Of a DNA stretch of 7,686 nucleotides, positions 1-6,370 are shown piece by piece. The DNA comes from JASUTC01 sp964604305. GTDB taxonomy: Bacteria > Thermotogota > Thermotogae > MWEM01. Made by a program: the position numbers and the translations under genes. Within the stretch, counting starts at the first letter, position 1. The number at the start of each line of letters is the position of its first letter. Location: NCBI GenBank assembly GCA_964604305.1, contig CAZRYM010000093.1, forward strand, positions 1 through 7,686. Reading direction: 5' to 3'. The notes below the pieces were generated by a model. The model was not told the origin of the DNA, ran no database searches, and saw only the letters and a program-made list of their open reading frames with translations.

Positions 1-1120
1 GGGGAACACTATTTGGAACTGCCTTTGCATAAAGTTCCAGCATTGGATTTGCATCAATGATAGGAAGGAATAATTCGTTTGTGGTCAGATCTGCTCTTAC
101 AGGAGGGAGGCCTGTCATTTCAAACCATAATCTATCATGTTCCGGATTTGAGTAAACCCATTTCATGAATTCCCAGGCAGCCTCTTTATTTTTTGAATTC
201 TTAAACATGACCATGCCTTTGGTGTCGGCAAACGTCTTCACAGCCTTATCGGCCGGATAGTCATCGGGTACAGGCGGATAGCTCATAACGATCTTATCCG
301 GAAAGATTTCAGGGAACATATTTTGGGCTTCTGGGATTGACCAGGGGCCCATTAACTGTCCAGCAAGATGTCCGGTATATAAGGGGTTGTCCATCATATC
401 CGTTGATGTCCATCCCTCATCAAAGAGTTTTTGTCCAAATTCAACAACCTTTATCCCCGCTTCGTTGTTGAAAATCGCTCTGTTTCTTTCAACGTCAATA
501 TAGGGTTTACCATCACTTGCTGCATAATACAATGTGATAAAGTCAAACCATCTGTCCCACCAGTTTCTTCCCTTTAAATACTCTATAGCATATTTTTCTT
601 TTGGTTTGCAGAACTTTTCAGCCAGTTCATAGATATCCGAGTAAGTCCTTGGGGGAGAGTCAAATCCTGCTTCTTTTAAAATGTCTGCTCTCCACCAGAA
701 AAGCATTGGATTGGAATAAATGGGAAAAACATAAAATTTACCGGAGAAATCCCAGCCCTTTATTCCCTCTTCTGCCTTTCTAGTTCTAACCAATTCTTCA
801 AAACCATTTAGGGTATTAAGGGCGACAAGTTGATCTGCCTCGATCAGTTGGGCAGCAAAACCACTGAAAATATTCGTGCAAAGATCTGGAGCTTTATCGG
901 TAACAATAGCGGTTAAGATGGCTTCTTCAGAGCTCCCGGATGCTGGAATCGTTTTCCATTCTACTTCAATATCCGGACGTACTGTTTTCCATTCTTCGAG
1001 AATAACCTTCCAAAACTGTTCCTGATACATATTGGGTGCTGTCCATAATGTTATCTTTTCCGCCATAAGCGGAGTCACAATGATACAAATAAGGATAAAT
1101 GTGAGTAATAATCTTTTCAT
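1..1120 (-). CDS. ABC sugar transporter substrate-binding protein (3' end outside window)
   Basis: Extracellular solute-binding protein of the family-1 (MalE/UgpB-like) type, which captures a sugar or oligosaccharide outside the cytoplasmic membrane for an ABC importer. The frame is open for 373 codons from an ATG at 1120 to the window edge, so the C-terminus is missing; complete members are usually about 400-450 residues. Residues 1-20 form a Sec signal peptide (MKRLLLTF..., probable cleavage after PLMA). Cys12 lies inside the hydrophobic core and is not a lipobox, so the protein appears soluble rather than a lipoprotein. Family-like segments include KITLWTAPN near the mature N-terminus, SNPMLFWWRADILKEAGF around residues 140-155, GQLMGPWSIPEAQ around 255-265, and KNKEAAWEFMKW around 310-320. 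A strong Shine-Dalgarno (GGAGGTG, 1127-1133) precedes the ATG by 6 nt. It lies 55 bp downstream of the LacI-type gene on the same strand, with no clear terminator between, suggesting co-transcription. The ligand cannot be read from sequence; the Trp-rich body fits a carbohydrate. Confidence 0.9.
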   Translation of the reverse strand, partial: MKRLLLTFILICIIVTPLMAEKITLWTAPNMYQEQFWKVILEEWKTVRPDIEVEWKTIPASGSSEEAILTAIVTDKAPDLCTNIFSGFAAQLIEADQLVALNTLNGFEELVRTRKAEEGIKGWDFSGKFYVFPIYSNPMLFWWRADILKEAGFDSPPRTYSDIYELAEKFCKPKEKYAIEYLKGRNWWDRWFDFITLYYAASDGKPYIDVERNRAIFNNEAGIKVVEFGQKLFDEGWTSTDMMDNPLYTGHLAGQLMGPWSIPEAQNMFPEIFPDKIVMSYPPVPDDYPADKAVKTFADTKGMVMFKNSKNKEAAWEFMKWVYSNPEHDRLWFEMTGLPPVRADLTTNELFLPIIDANPMLELYAKAVPNSVP

Positions 1121-1175
1121 GTTGCACACCTCCATTTATTTTTCAACTGCATGATCGCAGAAGTTTTATTCGCTA

Positions 1176-2174
1176 TTACCTGCAACTTTCCCTTTTGATG
1201 AATGTCGTGTGTAATGAAATCTTTACAGGGTGAATATTCTCATCATAGAGTAATTGCCTGAGTCGGTCTACAGCCAAATCTCCCATTTCGTATTTATATA
1301 CCTTAACTGTTGATAATGCGGGCTTCAAAATTGAAGAGAACAACATGTCATCAAAGCCTACTACAGCAATGTCGTCCGGTACCTTATAGCCTTCTGCAAG
1401 TAAGTAAGTTAAGATCTTTTTGGCCATATTATCATTTCCTGCGAAGATACAGTCCGGAATTCCTGTATGTTTTATTATCTGGGGGATTATGATATTAAAA
1501 TCATCGTTAATATCATCGCACAAAAATGTCCGTGGAAAAAAACCGTGCATTTGCATGCCATCCACGTACCCGTCAAATCTGTCTTTAAATCCATAGTGAG
1601 ACAAAGGGCCATGAATATGATAAATCTTTTTATACCCTTGTTCGATGAGATAATCAATGCAACTGATTGCTCCATCATAACCGTTTGAGACAATAGAGTC
1701 CAATGAATATCCCTTTAAATGCTGATCTATTAATACAAAGGGTTTCTTTGTTTGTTTGTACTGTTGGATATCATCTGTTGTGAAGTCCCCGCCGACTAAA
1801 AGAAAACCATCACATTCCTCAAAGTTAACTGTAGAAAGATTTTCTAAAACAAAAAGTTCCATCTTAAAACCGTATTTTTCTGCCTTATCTTTTATGCCTT
1901 TATAGACGATGGAATAAAAACCATCACCAGAAAACAATTTTTCTTCTCTTTTTTCAAAATTGATGATTCTTTTGCTGAAAACAACACCAATTCTGTGTTT
2001 TTTTCTCCTTGCCAGAACAGAGGCTGTTTTGGAGGGTTGATATCCCAATTCTTCAATAACCTGATTGACAATTTTTTTTGTTTTATCGGATACATAACCT
2101 TTACCGCTTAAAACACGTGATACAGTTGCCGTCGATACACCTGCTAGTTTTGCCACTTCTACGATACTTGACAT
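1176..2174 (-). CDS. LacI/GalR-family transcriptional regulator
   Basis: Sugar-responsive DNA-binding regulator of 332 residues, the usual family length. The N-terminal helix-turn-helix is SIVEVAKLAGVSTATVSRVL (residues 3-22), with recognition helix STATVSRVL. The hinge follows (ELGYQPSKTASVLARRK, about 42-58) and keeps the Leu that inserts into the operator minor groove. The remainder is a periplasmic-binding-protein-like sensor domain with DCIFAGNDNMAKK, DDIAVVGFDDMLFS and PALSTVKV near the C-terminus, as in typical family members. Two start codons are adjacent, TTG at 2177 and ATG at 2174. AAGGAGG at 2180-2186 stands 5 nt from the ATG but only 2 nt from the TTG, so the ATG is chosen. The gene is divergent from the secreted-protein genes and upstream of the binding-protein gene, so it probably controls both. 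A perfect palindrome just upstream of its own start implies autoregulation. The effector is unknown. Action as a repressor is inferred from family and operator position. Confidence 0.95.
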   Translation of the reverse strand: MSSIVEVAKLAGVSTATVSRVLSGKGYVSDKTKKIVNQVIEELGYQPSKTASVLARRKKHRIGVVFSKRIINFEKREEKLFSGDGFYSIVYKGIKDKAEKYGFKMELFVLENLSTVNFEECDGFLLVGGDFTTDDIQQYKQTKKPFVLIDQHLKGYSLDSIVSNGYDGAISCIDYLIEQGYKKIYHIHGPLSHYGFKDRFDGYVDGMQMHGFFPRTFLCDDINDDFNIIIPQIIKHTGIPDCIFAGNDNMAKKILTYLLAEGYKVPDDIAVVGFDDMLFSSILKPALSTVKVYKYEMGDLAVDRLRQLLYDENIHPVKISLHTTFIKRESCR

Positions 2175-2179
2175 CAAGG

Positions 2180-2186
2180 CCTCCTT
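2180..2186 (-). promoter_or_regulatory. Shine-Dalgarno deciding the LacI-type gene start
   Basis: AAGGAGG on the minus strand. Spacing to the ATG at 2174 is 5 nt; to the upstream in-frame TTG at 2177 it is only 2 nt. This favours the ATG and a protein one residue shorter than the longest open frame. Confidence 0.75.
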
Positions 2187-2192
2187 CTATTG

Positions 2193-2208
2193 ATGTAAAC
2201 GTTTACAT
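2193..2208. promoter_or_regulatory. LacI-family operator O1 (perfect 16-bp palindrome)
   Basis: ATGTAAACGTTTACAT is a perfect inverted repeat centred on CG, the hallmark of LacI/GalR-family operators. Its core, TGTAAACGTTTACA (2194-2207), also fits the catabolite-responsive-element consensus TGWAANCGNTNWCA. It lies 19 bp upstream of the regulator ATG and directly downstream of a TATAAT (2210-2215, minus strand), so the predicted transcription start falls within it. This arrangement suits autorepression by the adjacent regulator. Binding by a global CcpA-like protein cannot be excluded by sequence alone. Confidence 0.85.
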
Positions 2209-2209
2209 A

Positions 2210-2238
2210 ATTATACATAGAAATTATATGGGAAACTA
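2210..2238 (-). promoter_or_regulatory. Candidate promoter of the LacI-type gene
   Basis: A perfect -10 hexamer TATAAT reads on the minus strand at 2215-2210. The hexamer 17 bp upstream is a poor -35 (TAGTTT, 2238-2233). A second TATAAT at 2228-2223 is an alternative -10 but also lacks a good -35. From the first, initiation would fall near 2203, within operator O1. The region is AT-rich, so chance matches are likely. Confidence 0.45.
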
Positions 2239-2329
2239 TCTCAAAGAGAGACTAAAAACGACATATACAGTCCATTATTTGCGATTAGGCTGAAAAATTA
2301 CTGTTATTTAAATGATTAATGAAAATATC

Positions 2330-2386
2330 GAAAGCTTACTAATTCTTTTAAAGGAATCGGCAAGAAAGCTATTATATTCTTTTAAA
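2330..2386. repeat. Imperfect 23-bp direct repeat, two copies
   Basis: Copies lie at 2330-2352 and 2364-2386. Each has GAAAGCT, five variable bases, then ATTCTTTTAAA; 18 of 23 positions are identical and the repeat period is 34 bp. The first copy also enters a 16-bp quasi-palindrome (2342-2357, ATTC...GAAT) with only one non-Watson-Crick pair position, a T/G. The repeat sits between the two LacI-type operators. It could bind a second regulator, or it may be a chance or duplication remnant in AT-rich DNA. Confidence 0.5.
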
Positions 2387-2453
2387 TACAGATGTTTTTT
2401 TGAATCTTAACTGATATACATTAAATTTAGTCTAATATGGCATATATTCGTGT

Positions 2454-2488
2454 TTGTTTTCAGTAATAAAAGATTATATCATTAAAAT
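2454..2488 (+). promoter_or_regulatory. Candidate promoter for the secreted-protein genes
   Basis: TTGTTT at 2454-2459 could be a -35. Possible -10 elements are TATATC (2475-2480, 15-bp spacer) or TAAAAT (2483-2488, spacer too long for this -35). Either -10 would place the start within or just before operator O2, which suits repression. No element is a strong consensus match, so the exact promoter is uncertain. Confidence 0.3.
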
Positions 2489-2492
2489 GTTG

Positions 2493-2506
2493 TGAAAGCG
2501 TTTACA
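2493..2506. promoter_or_regulatory. LacI-family operator O2 (cre-like, imperfect palindrome)
   Basis: TGAAAGCGTTTACA fits TGWAANCGNTNWCA at every position and shares the right half, CGTTTACAT, with O1. The left half is degenerate, so O2 is less symmetric than O1. It lies 45 bp upstream of the ATG of the 448-residue protein. Its centre is 299 bp from that of O1. A single local LacI-type regulator controlling both directions is the simplest reading. Confidence 0.75.
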
Positions 2507-2551
2507 TAATAAACTTAAAAAATTTTAGTATTTAAGAAGGAGGAGTATGCA

Positions 2552-3898
2552 ATGAAGGGAAGAGTTATTTTAACGTTGTTACTCGTTTTACTCATGGGGT
2601 ATGCCTTTGCTGAAACATTTGAAATTCAAGTCAATGCCAAAATGGAAACGGGGAAAGAGATTCCCTATGGGTATTTCATGTATGAGCTTTTAGATATTGT
2701 GCCGGAGGATTTTGATGCCAATTGGGACTCACTTACCGTTCAGAATTTAGACGGTGATATTATTAAACATCAAATCGATGATCTTGACGGAGACGGGAAA
2801 TTATCCGCTCATGATCAACTAACCTTTTTTATGAAAGAACACTGTAAGATTGTTATCAGTGATGATTGGTCTTTGTATGCAGAAGAATATGAACCGGTTT
2901 TGACAGTAACAGATCAGGATGGCGAATTTATAGTATCCGGCGGAGAATTAAAGAGCGATGTCAAAATAGATAATCACGGTTTTGCAAATTATGTCAATTA
3001 CAAAGGTAACGAAGAAGCCGCTTACAACGAATTGGGAATATTAAGAATAGCCGGTTGGAAAGGAAGCACCTTTTGGGCGGATGGAGATCTTGGAAATAAA
3101 CATGAAGAAAAAACCTCCTATAATTTCAATGTTAATTCTCTTGAAATGGCTGGTAATGGACCAGTTGGAGCTACATTTATTGCAGACCTTCAGTCTCAGA
3201 CATTTGTAGGTGTTCATCAGATTGTGATAACCACTGTTCTGGCAAATGGGGAAATTTTTGTTGAAACCAATGTGGTTTTTGAAACTTATACTGATTTAAT
3301 GAAACTACAATTGATGTCTACCAAAGCTTTAACAAATATCGACATGGATACAACGATGCATATCATGCCTCTTCCCAGAAGGCTTGTCTTTGCAGAACAA
3401 CTTAATATAACTCCTTTTGATTATTGGTATGAAAGAGATGCCATCGAATATGTGAACGGCAAACCGTATGTTGTCTTCAATGCCTTGGATGCCATGAAAC
3501 CCTTATGGTGGGGCGCAACATACATCTTCTCTTCTTCTGAAGCTTGGAGGGCCAATTATTCTGAGTCTTTAGATGCCTGTGCGTATGCTTTATCCATTGA
3601 AAAACCCCTCGTCTATTCTGATTTCTTTGATTTTGTGATGGGAAACTCCTGGGTCTATGAAAGCAGGGAATTTCGTGATGGATTATTCAGATGGATGCCA
3701 GGGGAATTTAATGCATTTGAAGCAACTGAAGGAATAGTGACAACGGAAGCTGAGGCGAATGTTGCCCATTTCTTCCCGGGAGATAATGTAGTTTTCAGAA
3801 GAATTTATGGATTAGAAGAATTTGAGACAGTCGCTGAAGCAATTGAATATCTTGAAAAAAGAGCAACGGAGATCGAATCCGTTTATATGACAAAATGA
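2552..3898 (+). CDS. Secreted protein of unknown function with EF-hand/dockerin-like loop
   Basis: A 448-residue protein with a clear Sec signal peptide (residues 1-20, MKGRVILTLLLVLLMGYAFA, cleavage before ETFE), so it is exported. Residues 77-88 (DLDGDGKLSAHD) match the calcium-binding DxDxDGxLxxxD loop of EF-hand and dockerin repeats. Only one loop is present, so it is not a normal two-repeat dockerin. The preceding segment (VQNLDGDIIKHQIDD) followed by this loop and a hydrophobic strand recalls the N-terminal part of secreted polysaccharide-utilisation proteins, such as DUF4861-type proteins, that carry 'QxDDxDGDG'. That resemblance is from memory and weak. The rest looks beta-rich and aromatic, with IAGWKGSTFWADGD (166-179), GNGPVGATF and KPLWWGATYIFSSSEAWRANYS (about 316-337). 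A strong AAGGAGG (2537-2543) stands 8 nt from the ATG. It is first in a two-gene plus-strand unit behind operator O2. A role in binding or processing a glycan outside the cytoplasm is inferred from context; no catalytic residues can be named. Confidence 0.85.
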   Translation: MKGRVILTLLLVLLMGYAFAETFEIQVNAKMETGKEIPYGYFMYELLDIVPEDFDANWDSLTVQNLDGDIIKHQIDDLDGDGKLSAHDQLTFFMKEHCKIVISDDWSLYAEEYEPVLTVTDQDGEFIVSGGELKSDVKIDNHGFANYVNYKGNEEAAYNELGILRIAGWKGSTFWADGDLGNKHEEKTSYNFNVNSLEMAGNGPVGATFIADLQSQTFVGVHQIVITTVLANGEIFVETNVVFETYTDLMKLQLMSTKALTNIDMDTTMHIMPLPRRLVFAEQLNITPFDYWYERDAIEYVNGKPYVVFNALDAMKPLWWGATYIFSSSEAWRANYSESLDACAYALSIEKPLVYSDFFDFVMGNSWVYESREFRDGLFRWMPGEFNAFEATEGIVTTEAEANVAHFFPGDNVVFRRIYGLEEFETVAEAIEYLEKRATEIESVYMTK

Positions 3899-3915
3899 TT
3901 TTCGAATAAATCAAA

Positions 3916-3943
3916 AATGGGGAGTGTACGATAACTCCCCATT
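3916..3943 (+). other. Intercistronic hairpin, 10-bp perfect stem
   Basis: AATGGGGAGT (3916-3925) pairs perfectly with ACTCCCCATT (3934-3943) around an 8-nt loop. It occupies the 63-bp gap between the two secreted-protein genes. On the plus strand the stem is followed by ATAATTG, not a U-tract, so it is not a canonical intrinsic terminator for this unit. On the minus strand the stem is followed by TTTTT, but no minus-strand gene ends nearby. It probably affects mRNA processing or stability, or gives partial termination, so that the two genes differ in expression. Confidence 0.75.
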
Positions 3944-3961
3944 ATAATTGAAGGTGTAAAT

Positions 3962-6310
3962 ATGATGAGAAAATACACACCCATTACAAGAATAATGATC
4001 TTTATTATGTTCCTCTTATTTTTTTCTTTCTCTTTTTCAAGTGAAATTATTAATGATGAAAATCATTTGATGTTTTTAAGAGAGACCTTTAAGATCGGTG
4101 AAGAATATGCTGTGGGTTATGTTATATATGCAGACACAAAAGCAGGACAGTTTGTGCACGCGCGAGCGCCTGGAGAGGGAATAACCTGTGTGGATGACAC
4201 TGCAAGAGCAGGCATTTACTTCTTACGGAGGTATGATGACCATTTTAATAACGACCCTGAAATGGCTGAACGTTATAAAACTCTTGCCTTGGAAACGATT
4301 GACTTTTGCGGACATTTTAGAACAATGGAAGGAGATTATTATAACTTTCTCTTTGAAGATGGACAAATCAACAAAAATGGCATTACAAGTCGTCCTTCCA
4401 AAAGCTGGTGGGCGTTGAGAGCTCTCTGGCTGTTGTCTGAATCTCTAAATATTATTTCAGATGATGAAGAATTTGATAAGTCCTATTATTACCAGCAAGC
4501 TGTTCAAACGGCTCTTCTTTTTAAAAGTGAACTGGACACTAATGGCTTAATTCGAGGATACACAGACATTTCTTCTCTTTATGTTATTGGATTGGCAAAT
4601 TTGTACCGTTATTCAAAAGATAACCAGTTAAAAGCGGTTTTAGAAAGCGTCTCTGATGGTATTATTGATAAACAAAAAGACATACTCTTTAGAAAAATCA
4701 TTGATGAGGGGCAAGAAGACTTCAATTTTCACAGCTGGGGGAGTCGACAGGTACAGGCACTTGCAATGGCCTATGAAATCACCGGAAATAAAAAATACTA
4801 TCAGGCAGCTTGCGATATGGCGGATGGACTTTATTCGCATATGATAAATCTTGGTCCACTGTACGAATACAATGCTTCAAATATCTCACTATTTCCCCAA
4901 ATCGCATATGGAACAGAGGCAGCTGTCTCCTCTTTATATTATCTTTATCAAGCAGAAGGCGAGGAAAAATACGCCATCATGATGGCTTTACTCCACGGTT
5001 TTTTCAATGGCAACAATCATTTGAGCAGAAAGATGGTGGGAGAAAACGGAGAAGGATACGATGGACTTGAAAGTGTTTTCATCAACAGAAATGCAGGAGC
5101 AGAATCAACGATTTCTTTCCTTTTAAGTCAAGGGTTGATTGATCGAATCCCTGAAGGATTTGCGAACTATTCATTGATAACGCCTTTAAAAAGAAGTGTG
5201 CCTTTGCTTATTAACATAGATAATATGAATCCCGGTCTATCCAATGTTGAAAACAGGGTAGAAAGTGGGATGTCCGGACTGGCTGGAACTACTTTCAAAT
5301 TAAGAGATTTAAAAGTAATTTCTCCTGGGGATTATGAAGTCTACCTTTTGGGGGATAGATTAAAGAATGGAATTTGTTCGATAACCATTTCAGGGACAAC
5401 AGTTTTTGTAGAAACAGGAGAAACTGAATCACCTATCTTCCTTGGAACAGTAAAAAAAACTGATTCCGAAACTGATACAGACACCAAGATCATGCTTACT
5501 GCCAAATTCCAAGAGGATGCCTTTTTGAATCAACTGTTCTTTCTTCCGGTCATTGAATACCAGATTTACTCAGAAAAGGATTCAAATCAACATCGATTAT
5601 GGGCTTTCAATACAAACGGAAAAGAGTCAATTTCTTTTGATTTGTTTGGAATGGAACATGAGATTGCCCCATTATCTTTCCTGTTTTCAGATGTTTCGGT
5701 TCAAGTACAAGAGCCTGAAAGCAAAGAAGAGCTTGTGTTTTCTCCGGAATTGATCAAAAAAGAGGATAGTCAAGCAATCATGTTGGATTTAACCGAAATA
5801 TACAACAACAAAGGTGTGGGAACGCCATTAGAACCCGGCAATCTTGACAATTACGGCGCCAGCAAAGGAGCTTATTATTCTAAAGATGCCCTTAAGAAAC
5901 ACTTAAACAATAACATCTTAACCACGGATTTCGTTCCTTTTCTGCTTGAAATTGAAACCCAATATGACAATATCATCGCAAATGGACAAACGATACAGAT
6001 AAACGAAGGAGGACAATTCCTATATGTACTTGGAAGTTGTGATCATGGAAGCTTTTCTGGAGAGCTGGAGATCGGTTTTGAAGAAAGTAAAGAATATATC
6101 CAACTCACCTTTCCGGACTGGTGTGACAGTGGTGTAAGTAAACAGGATGTAGCTATAGAGATGCCATACAGATTTAATTCTCAGGATTTAAACGAATGGA
6201 TTAATCCAAAACTGTATGTACAAAAGATAGCCATTGAAGGAAAAGAAATCAAAAATATCATATTACCTGTAGTTCCAACTATGCATATTTTTGGGATAAC
6301 ATTGCAATAA
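3962..6310 (+). CDS. Secreted multidomain carbohydrate-active protein: helical barrel plus C-terminal binding-like module
   Basis: A 782-residue exported protein, probably a glycosidase or polysaccharide lyase; its family is not assigned. Residues 8-27 are a long hydrophobic signal peptide or N-terminal anchor. Residues about 30-400 are mostly helical, with the spaced aromatic motifs of an (alpha/alpha)-barrel: GITCVDDTARA (73-83), YNFLFEDGQIN (127-137), SKSWWALRALWLL (146-158), FHSWGSRQVQALA (256-268), AYGTEAAVSSL (315-325) and NAGAESTISFL (377-387). Asp78, Asp79 and Glu381 are conserved-looking acidic candidates for catalysis, by inference only. Residues about 430-580 are beta-rich. Residues about 605-782 resemble the C-terminal module seen in many secreted, often actinobacterial, glycosidases: DLTEIYNNKGV, DNIIANGQTI, LYVLGSCDHGSFSG, LTFPDW, VAIEMPYRF and a final HIFGITLQ. 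AAGGTG (3951-3956) lies 5 nt from the ATG at 3962; a second ATG at 3965 is equally possible. It is second in the plus-strand unit after the 448-residue protein. Neighbours support extracellular glycan breakdown feeding the ABC importer. Confidence 0.85.
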   Translation: MMRKYTPITRIMIFIMFLLFFSFSFSSEIINDENHLMFLRETFKIGEEYAVGYVIYADTKAGQFVHARAPGEGITCVDDTARAGIYFLRRYDDHFNNDPEMAERYKTLALETIDFCGHFRTMEGDYYNFLFEDGQINKNGITSRPSKSWWALRALWLLSESLNIISDDEEFDKSYYYQQAVQTALLFKSELDTNGLIRGYTDISSLYVIGLANLYRYSKDNQLKAVLESVSDGIIDKQKDILFRKIIDEGQEDFNFHSWGSRQVQALAMAYEITGNKKYYQAACDMADGLYSHMINLGPLYEYNASNISLFPQIAYGTEAAVSSLYYLYQAEGEEKYAIMMALLHGFFNGNNHLSRKMVGENGEGYDGLESVFINRNAGAESTISFLLSQGLIDRIPEGFANYSLITPLKRSVPLLINIDNMNPGLSNVENRVESGMSGLAGTTFKLRDLKVISPGDYEVYLLGDRLKNGICSITISGTTVFVETGETESPIFLGTVKKTDSETDTDTKIMLTAKFQEDAFLNQLFFLPVIEYQIYSEKDSNQHRLWAFNTNGKESISFDLFGMEHEIAPLSFLFSDVSVQVQEPESKEELVFSPELIKKEDSQAIMLDLTEIYNNKGVGTPLEPGNLDNYGASKGAYYSKDALKKHLNNNILTTDFVPFLLEIETQYDNIIANGQTIQINEGGQFLYVLGSCDHGSFSGELEIGFEESKEYIQLTFPDWCDSGVSKQDVAIEMPYRFNSQDLNEWINPKLYVQKIAIEGKEIKNIILPVVPTMHIFGITLQ

Positions 6311-6370
6311 TGTGTGTTTAGAAAAAGATTTACAGAATGTGTTAAAGAGAATATTCTAATGTTTTTGTAA

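Larger units (their letters stand above)
2178..2551. other. Divergent intergenic regulatory region
   Basis: This 374-bp stretch between the two divergent transcription units is AT-rich and has no credible coding frame. It contains the regulator Shine-Dalgarno and candidate promoter, operator O1, an imperfect direct repeat, a candidate rightward promoter, operator O2 and the Shine-Dalgarno of the 448-residue protein. It is longer than needed for two simple promoters. The interval from about 2240 to 2450 has no recognised function apart from the direct repeat. I saw no tRNA, riboswitch or convincing terminator in it. Confidence 0.7.

Noticed and set aside
227..240. cre/LacI-like sequence GGCAAACGTCTTCA inside the binding-protein gene
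   Set aside because: It has three mismatches to the consensus met by O1 and O2, poor symmetry, and lies deep in a coding region.
601..783. Plus-strand 60-codon open frame
   Set aside because: It lies opposite the binding-protein coding frame, which is open for 373 codons with family motifs; no start signal supports it.
1140..1165. Possible hairpin CTGC...GCAG between the regulator and the binding-protein gene
   Set aside because: The stem is four pairs with a mismatch beyond it and no T-tract, so it does not support termination or attenuation between the genes.
1310..1693. Short open frames on both strands within the regulator gene
   Set aside because: They overlap a strongly supported LacI-family coding frame, have no Shine-Dalgarno and no recognisable protein features.
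4188..5070. Short open frames on both strands overlapping the 782-residue gene
   Set aside because: They are out of frame with a protein that shows consistent domain motifs, and their translations look like random-frame sequence.
6348..6357. Palindrome AGAATATTCT followed by a T-rich stretch as a terminator for the plus-strand unit
   Set aside because: With a realistic loop only three A/T-rich pairs remain in the stem, and there is no GC-rich stem. It cannot be a convincing intrinsic terminator.
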